A DNA stretch of 64,000 bases from Cyrtodaria siliqua (GCA_037043455.1 JAWPHD010007147.1:62001-126000), one strand, 5' to 3'; positions 46,205 to 60,000 are shown, counted from the stretch's first letter. The notes: generated by a model from the letters alone, not told the origin. Numbers and translations are program-made.

Positions 46205-47336
46205 CAGTGAACTTGACAGTTCCGGGTCAGTAACCAAATTAACGAAGCTTGTCTCTTTGAAAGGAAAGTTGAGATAAATAAAACTACATAAAATGTTCAA
46301 CAAATAAATGCTTCTTCCCCACCATGGTATAATACAACAATAATATAAAATTGTTAAAATGTTTCTTTAGTGTCTTCAATTGCAAGCTGTAAATTTGACA
46401 GTTTCGGGTCGAATTTGCAATTTCTGGGACACGTGACAAATGTTTATATTAACAATGATATATTTAACAAACCAGCTGTTTTTTAATAGCAAGATATTCA
46501 TTTAACATATTTAACACAATAATATGAAAAAGAAAGGGAACACATCTAGTTTGCCGGTCCCCAAGAAATGGTTGTTAACGATTCTAATGCTCGGAAAACA
46601 GAATATAAAATTGCCCGAAACAAAACTAAAATATTCAATGTTTTGAAGTGAATATTTGTCATGTAAAGCTTGAGGAGTTAAAATGTTATATATCGGGGGC
46701 TCTGCGCCCCCAAACCCCCCAAAAACAAGGCAGAGTCGATCGTAACAGCGGAAAAAATGTCGATTGCATATCGACGTGGGCGGAGCCAAATAATAATATT
46801 TACAAAATGTGAACATGCGCAGAAGGTACTTTGTACTTATATTTCCGGGGACCGGCAAACTAGATTCTAAAATGTATCTCTTGCAATTACCTATTGCATA
46901 ACGAACAGAACAGTGATAGGGCCAACTTTATTGTACTCACTTTTAATGCACGAAAACTGTTGCATTTCAACCAACTAATAAGTCATATTTGACAAAAAAT
47001 GTAAAACTGAATATACATCTTGTTCAGTGGTAAATAACCTACACATTTATGTGCAATACATGCCTGTATTACTAAAATTATGGCTACAATCAGCAATTTT
47101 CGCTGTGACCGGTAAATAAAAAATATTGAGATTTTGCTTTCGCTGGAATCGATGCAGTCAAGCGTTTAGAGATAACGACACCCGTTCTTGAAATGACAAT
47201 GTCCGAAATCGAAGTGAAACTAGCCAAGCTAATGGGAAATATGACTTGATAATCAAATTGTCAAAATACTGTTTCATTTTCTAATAATAATTTTTTTTTT
47301 TTTTCCAAATGTGACCTGGAACTGTCGAGTTCACTG
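46205..47336. mobile_element. 1.13-kb TIR element flanked by TA (Tc1/mariner-type MITE)
   Basis: Left end CAGTGAACTTGACAGTTCC then GGGTCA; right end TGACCTGGAACTGTCGAGTT then CACTG is its inverted complement with two mismatches. TA lies directly outside each end (46203-46204 and 47337-47338). The interior has subterminal copies (GACAGTTTCGGGTCGAA) and no transposase. It sits in the first intron of the transposase gene. Confidence 0.75.
46544..46865. mobile_element. 322-bp MITE nested in the TA element
   Basis: Perfect 19-bp terminal inverted repeats: ATCTAGTTTGCCGGTCCCC at the left and its complement at the right. The interior has GGGGGCTCTGCGCCCCCAAA and AAACAAGGCAGAGTCGATCG. A frame that crosses it is not coding. 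Confidence 0.85.
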
Positions 47337-47393
47337 TATCCATCCGTTCGCGTACATTTATGATTACAAATGTTGTTGATTAAATTCTTACCT

Positions 47394-48074
47394 GTTTTCA
47401 TTTACTTTGCGTTCGCTGAAACTTCTTTCTTGTTCACTTGTAGAACTCAAAGACGATTTTCACACGTGACCGCGGTAAATTAAATAAAGCACTATTGCAA
47501 ATCACGTCCAACATGTTCGTAATAAATCACTTCTGACACCAAATATGTCTGGTGAAATCACCACACCTGTTCTGTAATAAAATTTAAGTTATCGGCATAG
47601 CCAGTCTTGTCGTAGAAAGCTTTAAAGGTCTATTGTCTTTTAAAAGTATTCGTGTTGCGGACGATGACTTTTATTTTTCAGCTACCGGAAACGCGTCAAA
47701 CTCGACTGTCTCTCGTTTACGGACTTCCGACCGAACTCTTTTTGGGTGATATACCGGAAACCCGACACATGCTCTTTTTTCTTGAAACATTGTGATATAA
47801 TTCAAAACAATATACATTTTATGTAGTATTTCATATGTACATTTTCCTTTAACAATACAGTTTCCAGTCACTGAAAGAAATTTTATGATGTTTCTGATAT
47901 GTTATGTTTAACTCTCCCAACACGTGATTCGTATCAGCCAATCACCGACGGGATATAAACTTCAAACTACCAATCAGTATCGTTCTCATATTCGACCTTT
48001 TGGCGCATTTAGGACTTCTGTTTTCATTTTATATTAACGATATAATAAATTGAAATAACTCATTAACTACCAAG
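47394..48074. promoter_or_regulatory. Head-to-head promoter region (transposase gene / BEN gene)
   Basis: The minus-strand transposase gene has a likely non-coding first exon ending at 47392 (AACAG|GTAAGA on the minus strand). The BEN gene starts at 48075. Between them lie two CACGTG E-boxes (in ACACGTGACC about 47464 and CACGTGATTC about 47920), a CCAATCACC box (about 47938) and GATATAAACT (TATA-like, about 47954), about 120 bp upstream of the BEN start codon. The region is visibly richer in CG than its surroundings. Joint regulation is inference. Confidence 0.45.
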
Positions 48075-51000
48075 ATGAACAGTCCATTAATGTTAGTTAT
48101 TTGGTATAAAGATAAGCCACCGACTGGTAACGTTCAAAAACTGAAGACTATTGAATCGCCAAAAAAAAGTGAGCATGAATACGAAGTTGGCGATTACGTT
48201 AAAGCAAGGTGCAAAGGCTACGGAACTCAACCCGGTGTGATTGGGAAGATTTGTGGTGAGTAAACATGCATGCATTTTCACCTATATATAGGATGAGCTA
48301 CATCCACCGTATTATGTCTTCGTGAACGAATTCTCATTACAAATCTGATGAAAATGATTGATCGGCCACGGAAATGTCGAGTAGAATCTAGTTTCTCTCT
48401 GATCGATTTCATGAAAAAACGGCATATATTTTTTTTTAAATTTCTAATCAAGATTGTGGGACTAGATAATCTACAGATAAAACAAATCCTAACATATGTT
48501 TTAGTAAATGTTCGACCCGTTGGTGATAAAAGATCACACTTGAAGCCACTGAGTTGTTTATTAATGTTATAAGTTTGGTGAATGAGACCTAATTATGGGG
48601 TTTTGTCTGCCAATGCTTACACATTTGTATTCAATGAAATAGATGTTATTTGAACAGCAAGATAAAAAATAAAGCCTGTAATCAAACAATCTTATTTATT
48701 GATGAAGTAGATTATCCATTTACATGTGTTACATATGTACTGATATTTGCAGATGAAAGCCAGAAAAGTGAAATGGTGAAATTGATCAATGGGGATCAAT
48801 TTGGGTTCCTTGTTGAGACAATATTACTGAGTAATAGAGGCCACCCAACAGAAGAGGATACAGGTATTTATTAATTATATGTGACTGACTGTGTTAACAA
48901 GAATAATCATTAATGCCTCTATCAACATGTGTATACAAGAACGACTTATTACAGAGTAATTGTCTTTTTTGGCTCGACTTTTCAAAGTCACACCTTGGCC
49001 AATGTTTTGTACCAATTTCATTTTAGCTCATCTATTCGAAGAATATGAGAGCTAAACTACTCACCCTGGCGTCCGCGTCACACCTTGGTTAAGGTTTTGC
49101 ATGTAACTACTTAAATACTACATGTATTGCATGCATTGAAACTTATTACAACCCTGCCCCACTATCACACCTATGTAGATTATCAAGTTAGATAACTCTA
49201 TCCTGCATTTTATGCAAGTTATGGCCCTTCCAATCCTTAACTTAGAAATTCTAGTTAAGGTGTTGCGTGCAACTAAATTAAAAGTCCATATCTCAGTATT
49301 TACCTGATGCATTGTATTGAAACTTTCTACCACCCTTCCCCACTATCATACCTATGTAGATTATCAAATTTGATAACTCTATCCTGCATTAAATGCAAGT
49401 TATATGGCCCTTCTCTGAATTAGAAACTCTGGTTAAGGTGTTGCATGCAACTAAATTAAGAGTCCATATCTCAGTATTTACCTGATGCATTGTATTGAAA
49501 CTTTCTACCAGCCTTCCCCACTATCACACCTATGTAGATTATCAAGTTAGATAACTCTATCCTGCTTTTTATGCAAGTTATTGCCCTTTTTTAACTTAGA
49601 AATTCTGGTTAAGGTGTTGCATGCAACTAAACTAAGAGTCCATATCTCAGTATTTACCTGATACATTGTATTGAAACTACCTACAACCCTTCCCCACTAT
49701 CACACATCTCAATAGCTGAATGGATAACCAAGCTATGACTAAAAGTGGAAAACATTGTGGCATAAGGAGTAATTCTTTTGTCACTATGTTTTCAAAAGTC
49801 GTCTGCTTCACTGTCTATATAAGGGAAAGGGTTAACACTCTGGTGGCCACATCTTTATACTATCGTTTTTAAAAAAAAGGGACATATTGTGTTGGCGTTG
49901 TCTGTCCGTCTGTTTATTGTCTGGCCTACTCCTCCTACGACTGTATTAGATATTGATGCCAAACTTGGTAAAAATAATCACCAGCACATGCTATTGTGTG
50001 TGCAGAAAAAGTAGGTAATGTCATACCTAATTCCCTAAGTTATGGCCTTTTTTAGACTTCAAATAAATGTTGTCTTGCCTACTCATCCTACACCATATAA
50101 GATACGGATGCCAAACTTGGTAGAAATAATCACCAGCACATGATATTGTGTGCTCAGAAAAAAAGAGGTAACTCTGTACCTTTTATCAAGAGTTATGCCC
50201 CTTTTTAGACTTCAAAAAGTTGTGAATGTATTGAGCCTCATTAATAATCTACATAAATGTTAATTCTTTGTAGAACCTTCTGGCCATGAACGTGAATTAG
50301 AGGCTGCAGAGGCTGCGCCTATTCAGCAGAAAGTTACACAGGGTAAGCATACTAGTCTACAATATTTTACACATAATAATAATAGAACTTGTTTGTTAAA
50401 AGGAATCCTGCCCTATTGCTTTCACAGACTAGGCAAATACCTCCAATTTCAGTTTTTAGCTCAACTATTTGAAGAATATGAGAGCTATGTAATACCCACC
50501 CTGGTGTCGGAGTCGCCGTCAGCTTTACACGGTTAGGATTTTGCATGCAACGTTTTAGACTTCAAAAAGTTGTGAATGCATTGAGCCTCATTGATAATCT
50601 TCCTGATGAGCGTATTTTGTGGCAATTTGGTACTCTTGTTTATTTGAGTACATGTTTAATGCAACCTTATTTGACATTTTTCTTGATGAAATGTATAGTT
50701 TGAATATGGGTCGTGTCAGGTCAAGAACTAGATCACTAGGCAAAATTGAAGAAAAGTCTTTTTAACACTCTCGCTCTTGACCGGCAAGATTTTGATTGGC
50801 TGAGCCCCTGATTATATCAATATTAAATCCAGAATCTCTTCTGTACTTGAATATTACCTTTATATAATCAGTTTTATACAGGTTTCTATGCTGCTGGGAA
50901 GTGATTTTGCACTACATAAATGTTAATTCTTTGTAGAACCTTCTGGCCATGAACGTGAATTAGAGGCTGCAGAGGCTACGCCTATTCAGCAGAAAGTTAC

Positions 51001-54000
51001 ACAGGGTAAGCATACTAGTCTACAATATTGTACACATAATAATAATAGAACTTGTTTGTTAAAAGGAATCATGCCCTATGGCTTCCACAGACTATGCAAA
51101 TACCTCCAATTTCAGTTTTTAGCTCAACTATTTGAAGAATATGAGACCTATATAATACCCACCCTGGTGTCGGAGTCGCCGTCAGCTTTACACCTTGGTT
51201 AGGATTTTGCATGCGATTTAAGTACTTAAATACAACATGTACTAAAGTTTTTACAGTCACACCCAACTATCACAAATTATATCATCAAGTTAGATAACTA
51301 TCCTGCTTTTTATGAAAGTTATTGCCCATTTTTTACTTCATAGAAATTCTGGTTAAAGTTCAGAATACGGACTCTTGATGTATTTGTGAGATTGGGAAGG
51401 GTTGTATACATTTTCAATACAATGGTTTTGGTAGTGTGTGGTAGTGAAACGCAGTTTATATAATAACATTTTTATACCCCCCAGATACATAGTATATGGG
51501 GGCTGTATATAGGAGTCAGGCTTGTTGGTTGGTTTGTCCGTTGGTCGGGTCATTTCTTTGTGAACACTATTTCTCGGCAACCCTTCATCAAAATTTAATA
51601 TAACTTCACAAGAATGATTGATACCAAGCCTAGTTGTGCATATTGTAAGCGTGTTGCACTAGAATTATTTTAAATGAGTTATGGCCCCTTGAATTTATTG
51701 TACAGTCCATTGGTCTGGACATTTCTTGTGAACACTATTTCTCAGCAACCCTTCATCAGAATTTAATATAACTTCACAAGAATGATTGATACCAAGCCTA
51801 GTTGTGCATATTGTAAGCGTGTTGCACTGGAATTATTTTTGAAAGAGTTATGGCCCCTTGAATTTCTCATACATATGTATATTGTCAAGCACCAGCTGGG
51901 GATATTCATCACCTTCAGTGATATTTCTAGTTTTACAAATAACATGTAAACATGCACCAAGAAGATGTGTTCATTAATAATCTCTGCAGCTGTTCATATT
52001 TAACATGTAGATTTTCAAAGACAGCAACCCATGGGTTTGGTCATACTATTAAATTTCCAACCTTCTCATATGGTTTGCTGTGAAATGCTTGAAATAATAT
52101 ATCTACTCTGAATTATTGGATATACATGTATGTTTTAAATTATACCCACAGTTGAAAAGAGTAAAGAAAAGAAGCGTAAATTAGAGGCCTCCAAAGTTAA
52201 AACTGATGAGGTAATTGTACTCTTACTTGTTTTGGTACCAAGTAACAATTTATTTAAAAAATAAATAATCAATATTACTTCATTATTAGTAAACCCTTTA
52301 TTCCATTTGCTCTCTAAAATGGTGGGGGGGGGGGGGGGGGGGGGTGTACATCTTTAGTTGCATTAGAAAGCTACAGAAACAGTTGAGAATGCTGTCAATT
52401 GAATGCTTCCTACACTGAATCCAAGGTTTCATATTTGAAGTAAAGAATTATCAGTGTAAGAATAAAATGACCACAAGTGTTTTATGCTGGGTGTCCCTCC
52501 AACCATGAGGATAAAAAGTTGATTGACTATTTATTTCATTTTCCATAGAATTCTTACACAAAAGACATGTCATTGGTTTCACTGACATTTAAATTGTACT
52601 TCATAAGAGAATTTTGGAATACATAACAATTGAATTCAATTAAAACCACTGCCAGTTTAGAAACTCCTTTTACAATCATATTTTTGGATCATGTATACAT
52701 CATTGTTACCATCAGATATTGATTAACCCCCATTTCCCTCACTTTGAACATATTTTGTCAAAAAATGGAAAATCTTTTTAATTGAATATATGACCTATGA
52801 CTTAGAAAACAATGTGTGAAAAAGAGAAATTGCACGTTTTGTGCAATTTCTTCATTTGTCACTTTGTTTTCAAAAAGCAGCTTGCTGCAGAGGTTTTAGA
52901 AAGCGTCTATATGAAGGAAAAGGTTAGTAATTGCAAAATACTTTTGTAGCCCAAAATAGCTCGAATTGAACAGAGGAGGCAAGATAAGCTGATACAATCC
53001 CAAAAAGACAGTGCCAATAAGAGGGCTTCTGAGAAGCTGCTGGAGTCAGCTCAATCAACTCATATGGTAAGTGTTGTAGTATATGAGTATCATATGTTTT
53101 TAAAATAAATCTCAAATTATCAATTTCTATGTGAGTGTTGTGTCAAAGTCTTGTTTTTTTTTCAAACTTGTACAATATTTGCTGGGGATGTATGATCTGA
53201 TAATCTTTTATGAAGATAGGATGCATAATGTAGCCTTTAGATTGTAAACAAGGCAATTTCTGAAGAAGGGCGACAGACAAAAGGGGACCCACAATAACTT
53301 ACACATTTGGTTATTAATGCTCAGGGTCCAATTCCACCAACCTTACTTTAATAGTGTTAAGTAATTCTTAAATACTTAAACGAAAATGTTATCATTTTTG
53401 TTTCCCTTATATTTTGTAAATTATGTATTGTGGAGTTTATATAAGTAGATAACTAAGTGACCAAAATAGTTACCTTTCTGACTAAAAAAAGGAATATGAA
53501 AAAATGAACAGTTTTGGCATTTTAATTAGAAATTTAATCAAAGCGCCAATGGCACTGTAGTGGCGATCGTATTCATATATTGCAACAACTACAAAATAAA
53601 GCGTTTAAAATATTTATAAAAAACTTCGGCCCATACAACCCCAGTATCAATTCGCCCTTTCCCCTAAATGATTTAGGCACTTGGTAATTATGTCTTATTG
53701 CTTCTAATTGTTTTCACTTATTTTTATATAGGACGGGATAGCTGCCACCCTTGCAATTGTTGTTAACGAACGACAACATTTAAAAAGTACAATGAGAGAA
53801 ATGATGACAAAATTAAATGACATTGCTGCAATGGCGACATGCCCAAAATGTGTAAAGGCCCTATATAAGGTAAGCTTTATGTTTGTACATTGTATATTCA
53901 GCTTTTCAGGAGATGAGGCATTCGAAGTTGATACTAACTACAAAATGAACCAAATATGATTAGAATAACAAGATGCTTAAATCAGCAGGTTTCCCTGAAA

Positions 54001-57000
54001 CTGTCTGTAAAATTATTGAAAGGTCCTTTTAAAACCATTTCTTACCAGCCAAAAATGTCTTGACACAACAAATAATATGAAAATAATAATACTTTGTTTT
54101 AAGTAAGTGATTCATTCAGTGAGTAACATTAATCTCCCATGATGGAGGCCTTCTAAAACTTCTTCTAATCATAGAATTACAGATACAATCATAATACAAT
54201 TTCATATATGTTTCAGGATTATAAATAGTAAGCCATTTATTTTATTCAATAGATTCCCCTCTCTCTCCCTCTCTTTACACAGTCAAACCGGTGTTAGTGG
54301 TCACCTCTGTTATGCAGCCACTTGAAGATTAACTTAAACAACATTTTCTTCTTTATTTGACTTGTATTAAGCAGCCACCTGTGTTCAGCAGCCAAATTTT
54401 AACTCTCCCTTGAGGGGCTGCTTAAGACAAGTTAGAATGACTTAGAACTGCTCTTTAGATTGCTGCTGGTAAATCAACTTTCTTCATTGCAAATTGTTTA
54501 GTCTGACAGGGGAGCATGAGGTCCTATAGAAATATTTTGTTAATCAGACAAGAAGTCTCTCTAGTTTTCGGATATCTGGGGCTAGTATCTTATGCCATTA
54601 GGCAACAATTTGATATACTTAATTGATCACAAAAGGTGACCAATTTCTCCTTATGCTGCAATGTGTTCAAAAGTTGTCTGCTGGCTTCAGTTGTTAGAAA
54701 GCTTCTATATGATGGAAAAGATTAATTGATGAATCAGAAACGATTAGGTCTACCTAGTAGTATACTGCTTAACTATCTTATATTACCAAACTCTTTTACA
54801 GGACTGCCGGATCCCTAAACAGGTATTGAGCCCAACAACCCAGACACTGTCCCCACCAATAACAAAGTTCTTAACATCCCTACAACAATCCCCTGAACCC
54901 GCAGTGACACAATTTGTACCAGCCATTAAACAATCTCTGGTACCCACAGAAACAAGTTTTGAGACAGCATTTCAACAACCGACAGTGATAGCAGCCACTG
55001 ACCGTGACGACGTATGTGTCATCATAGACGCAGATCGTGATTCTGCAGCAGGTATAAGCTACATGCTGTGTTGGATGGCTTTAGATTTTATAAACTCATT
55101 CTTGTACTGTCATTAACCCTTTTCCTCATATAGACACTTTCTGATGCCTCTGCAGCAGATGGCTTTTTGAATACATATTGACAAAAGAAGAAATTGCACA
55201 AAGAATGCAATTTCTCCTTTTGCCACAATGTTTTCAACTTTTCGTCATAGGTTATGGATAACCTTTCTATTTTTTGACTAAATATGGTCAAAGTTGTCTG
55301 CAGCAGAATTGTCATATGAGGGAAAGGGTTAAACTAAACCTATTTTACTAGTTATCCCAACCTTTAATTATTTCTGGCATCTTATTATACATACCCAAAC
55401 ATAAGTTCTTGTTCATTTTTAGCTCACCTATGCACGAAGTGCAAGGTGAGCTATTGTGATCACATTTTGTCCGGCGTCCGTCCGTCGTCCGACGTGCGTC
55501 GTCAACATTTCAGCTTGTTAACACTCTACAGGCTACATTTTGCATCCAATCTTCATGAAAGTGTATCAGAACATTCATCTCCATCAAATCTTGGACAAGT
55601 TCGAAACTGGGCCATATGAGGTCAAAAACGAGGTCACTAGGTCAAATTGAAGCGAAATCTTGTTAACACTCTGGAGGCCACATTTTCAACTTGAGCATGT
55701 TGAAATTTTGTCAGAATGTTTGTCTTTAAAATATCTAGGTCAAGTTCGAATATGGGTCATGTCGGGTAAAAAACTAGGTCACTAGGCCAAATTGAAGAAA
55801 ATCTTGTTAACACTGTAGAAGCTGCATTTTTTGCTTCAGCAGCTTGAAATTTGGTCAGAATGTTGAGCTGAATGATATCTAGGCCAAGTTCGAATATGGG
55901 TCATGCCGGGTCAAAAACTAGGTCACTAGGCCAAATTGAAGGGAAATCTTGTTAACATTGTAGAAGCTGCATTTTTTGCTTCAGCAGCTTGAAATTTGGT
56001 CAGAATGTTGAGCTGAATGATATCTAGGTCCAGTTCGAATACGGGTCATGCCGGGTCAAAAACTAGGTCACTAGGCCAAACTTAAGGAAAATCTTGTTAA
56101 CACTTTGGATGTCGCATTTTTTGCTTAAGCATCTTAAAATTTGGTCAGAATGTTTGTCTAAATTATATCTAGTTCAAGTTCGAATATGGGTCATATGGGG
56201 GTCAGAAACAAGGTCAATAAAGGAAAATATTGTTCAAACTCTGGAGGCCGCATTTTTACTTTGAGCAAGTTGAAAATTTGTCAGATTGTTGTTTTGATGA
56301 TATCTAGTCTATGTTTGAATATGGGTCATATCAGGAAAAATAATTTATAGATCACTAGGCCAAATGCAGGAAAATCTTGTTAACACTGGAGGTTGCATTC
56401 AGAATAATTGTCTTGATGTGTTTTGCATAACAGTGCATTGTATAATTAAGGTGAGCGATCCAGGACCATCATGGCCCTCTTGTTATAAACAACTGTTATG
56501 AGAATGTTGTCACTACTCAAGAAACGCTTTTTTCTATTATTGGAAGATTATGAATTTATGAAGTCTGAAGATTGATCACAATTTGTATAAATCCTTCTAG
56601 CTTGCTGAATGGATTATTAGAAAGTTTTAGGTATCTCCTTAAGTTCTAAATTTTATAATTCCAAATTAACATTTTCTATTAAAATTGATTGATTTTTGTT
56701 TCCCAATGAGATTATTTGAATAGCGAAAACAATTAATTCATTTAAGTTGGATCAGAATTAATGATTGGTATAATATTAACAAGATATGCAGCTATACAAA
56801 TCAACTTGCTTAAAATTATATTTTTCCTCCTAGATGAAGACTCCTCTACAAAAGTGGACGACAGTGACCATCATGAAATCATCACAAATATTAGTAGCGG
56901 TATTATACCTATTTATTTCTTCAAGCAAGTGCAGTGTACTGCCAGCATTACACAAATATCCTACATCATAACTCTCCAATTCCTGGCAGTCTGGATTAAA

Positions 57001-60000
57001 TATATGTCTTAACTTTTATGAAATAACACCTGATAAAGCTGCATATTTATTCTACTCTATTAGTTTACATCAATTGCTAAACAAGCTTTCAACTTAGATT
57101 AATCATGCTCAATGTCTGCTTCTTGGAGATTTAGCGAGTACTTGTGCTGTTTGTGTGGAAAATCCCAGTCAAGACCAGCTCATCACAGGTCTCAAACCAG
57201 GGACCTTTGGTACGAGAGGCTGACGCTCTACCTCTGCACCACTGTTTTACTCAATTGCACTTTTTAGTTCACCTATGCACGAAGTGCAAGGTGAGCTATT
57301 GGGATCACATTTTGTCGTCAACATTTACCCTTGTTAACACTCTACAGGCTACATTTTGCATTCAATCACCATGGAAGTTTGTCAGAACATTTGTCTCCAT
57401 CAAATCTCGGACAAGTTCGAAACTGGGTCATGTCCGGTCAAACACTAGATCACTAGGTCAAATTTAAGAAAAATCTTGTTAACACTTTGGAAGCCACATT
57501 TATGGCTTGAGCATGTTGAAACTTTTGTCAGAATGTTTTAGTGATATATAGGCCAAGTTTGAAACTGGGTCATGTCCGGTCAAAAACTAGGTCACAAGGT
57601 CAAATTTAAGGAAAATCTTGTTAACACTCTGGAAGCCACATTTTTGGCTTGAGCATGTTGAAACTTTGTTAGTTTGTTCGTCTTAGTAATATCTAGGCAA
57701 TGTTCTAAACTGGGTCATGCCCGGTCAAAAACTAGGTCACGAGGTCAAATTTATGGAATATCTTGTTAACACTCTGGAAGCCACATTTTTGGCTTGAGCA
57801 TGTTGAAACTTTGTTAGAATGTTTGTCTTAGTGATATCTAGGCCAAGTTCGATACTGGGTCATGTTCGGTCAAAAACTAGGTCACTAGGTCAAATTTAAG
57901 GAATATATTGTTGCCATTTAGGTGAGCGATCCAGGGCCATCATGGACCTCTTGTTTAATTTTTCCCAATTATATACCAAAAAGGGGAAAACTAGCGCCTG
58001 ATCAATTGACTATGTGATATTTATATTTATGCCCCCATAATGAGAAGTCAGGGACAGTAAATGAATCACATCCCCTTCGATCATTTGTCATTCAAAAAGA
58101 CATGGCATGCTTGGGTGTCAGATTTAATTGGTTTGCCCTTGGTGCTGAAGGAACAGAGATCTATAGTGACCGTGACAGGTTGTTGGCTAGAGACAGCTAA
58201 GGCAGCTTGTATTTAAGTAAACTTCATTGTATAAGGTGCATTTTGAAGGTATCAAAGTGAGAAAAATACAGTTGCTACAATTACATTCTTTTTTTTTCCC
58301 CATTTAGATTTGGTGTACCTTGGCGAGGCCAGATATGGAATTAAGATTTTAAAGCAACACCTGCACTCCGCGCTCGTGACTTCAAAGGATGCAGTAAAAT
58401 ACGCATTGAATCTTTTGGAGTTCCTTGTCACTCGCGCAGAGTGCAAACTAAAGTTGACTTTGTATGGAGAGGGGAGAGGGACACGAGCAATGCAGTCGCA
58501 TAAAGTGCTAGCCCTGCAAAGTATGTTTCTTTCTGATTTATTTGTGCTGTATTCATCATTATTGTCCCCGCTAAAATGCGAAAGCAATGGGACTATTAAA
58601 TCTTATCCGTCTGTCACAAAAACTTTTACCTTGGTCATAACTTCTGAACCATGAGATGTAGTGCTTACATATTTCACATGTGTATTTTCCTTGTGACAAG
58701 CCCTTTCCATTAGTACCAACATTTTGACGTTGTGACTTTCACCATGATCTTTGACCTACATTTCTAAAAAAAAAAAGACCCCCAAAGCAGGGCACCACAA
58801 TTCTCTGAATTTGCTTGTTATTTAATGTTTGGGAATTGCTTGAAAAGATTTGCAAAAATACTCAAAATATTTTGGTTATACATGTACCTACATATTTTGG
58901 CATTAAAATGGATCTTTACATAATTAGTTTGGTTGTGATCAACATTTGGACCAATGACACTTTCTTCAAATTGTGGTGGCCTTGTAATCATGTCCTGGAT
59001 GTCTAATGGTTGTTGTGCTTGAATCATCTAAAACTTGCGTTGTGTCACAGTATCCACATTGCTTCAATTCCTTTTTGCTGTTGAACAGACATAGATCCCT
59101 ATCGAATCAACCAATCACATTGTTTAAGTTACCTAGCCATAAATCGGGACCGGGAAAATACAAAGATCATTGATTGTCTGTGTGTACATAAAAACATGCA
59201 ATTAAATATGATCCTGCATGTAATATCCAAATGGGGTTGTTTTCCATAGATAGACAAGTTAAATGTTTCACTTTCAGGTTTATTGATTGGTTTTTAACAC
59301 CACTTTTAACAATATCTCGATCATATCATGGCAGCTAGTTCACCTACTCCTATGTTTCCTGGTTTTCTCACACCAGTACTCAACGCAACAATTTTCCTAA
59401 GCAACTGGCTGCTTTTCAACATAGACCCATTGGTGAAAGACAAATGACGCATGTCGCATTGACATTTGTCAAACATCGGAAAGAAAGTTGGTCAAGCCAA
59501 ATGAAATATTTACTGGCAAAATATTAAAATGTCTTTATTCCAGATTAAATTGCATGGCCTCCAATATTTATTTATTATAATATGCGTACTGTTTATATTA
59601 TTATTGAATGGGGTTTTACAACAATTTCTCAGTCATATCATGGCGGCCAAGTTCACCTACTCATGGTATTTCCTGGTTTTCTCACACCAGTACTTCGCAC
59701 AACAATCTCCCAAAGCAACTGTCTGCTTTTCAACATAGACTAAGCCCATTGGTGAAAGACAAATGAAGCATGTCACATTGACTTTTGTCAAATGTCTGAA
59801 AAAGGTTGGCCAAGCCAGGATTCAGACTCACAACCCCTGGATTAAAAGTCCATGTCGGTATTGTTTGAACTACCGGGGCTCGGCTTACTGTAATGTAAAT
59901 TTAACTTCTATTTTAATTTTATTGCAGGTGAAATATTTAGCCTTTTCTATACAAAGGAAACCACAGAAAGAAAGCAGGAAATATGGAAAAAGGAAATTGT

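Noticed and set aside
46511..46858. 115-codon minus-strand frame
   Set aside because: Coincides with the 322-bp MITE and its inverted repeats.
58252..58587. 111-codon minus-strand frame
   Set aside because: Antisense shadow of the BEN exon 58308-58520.
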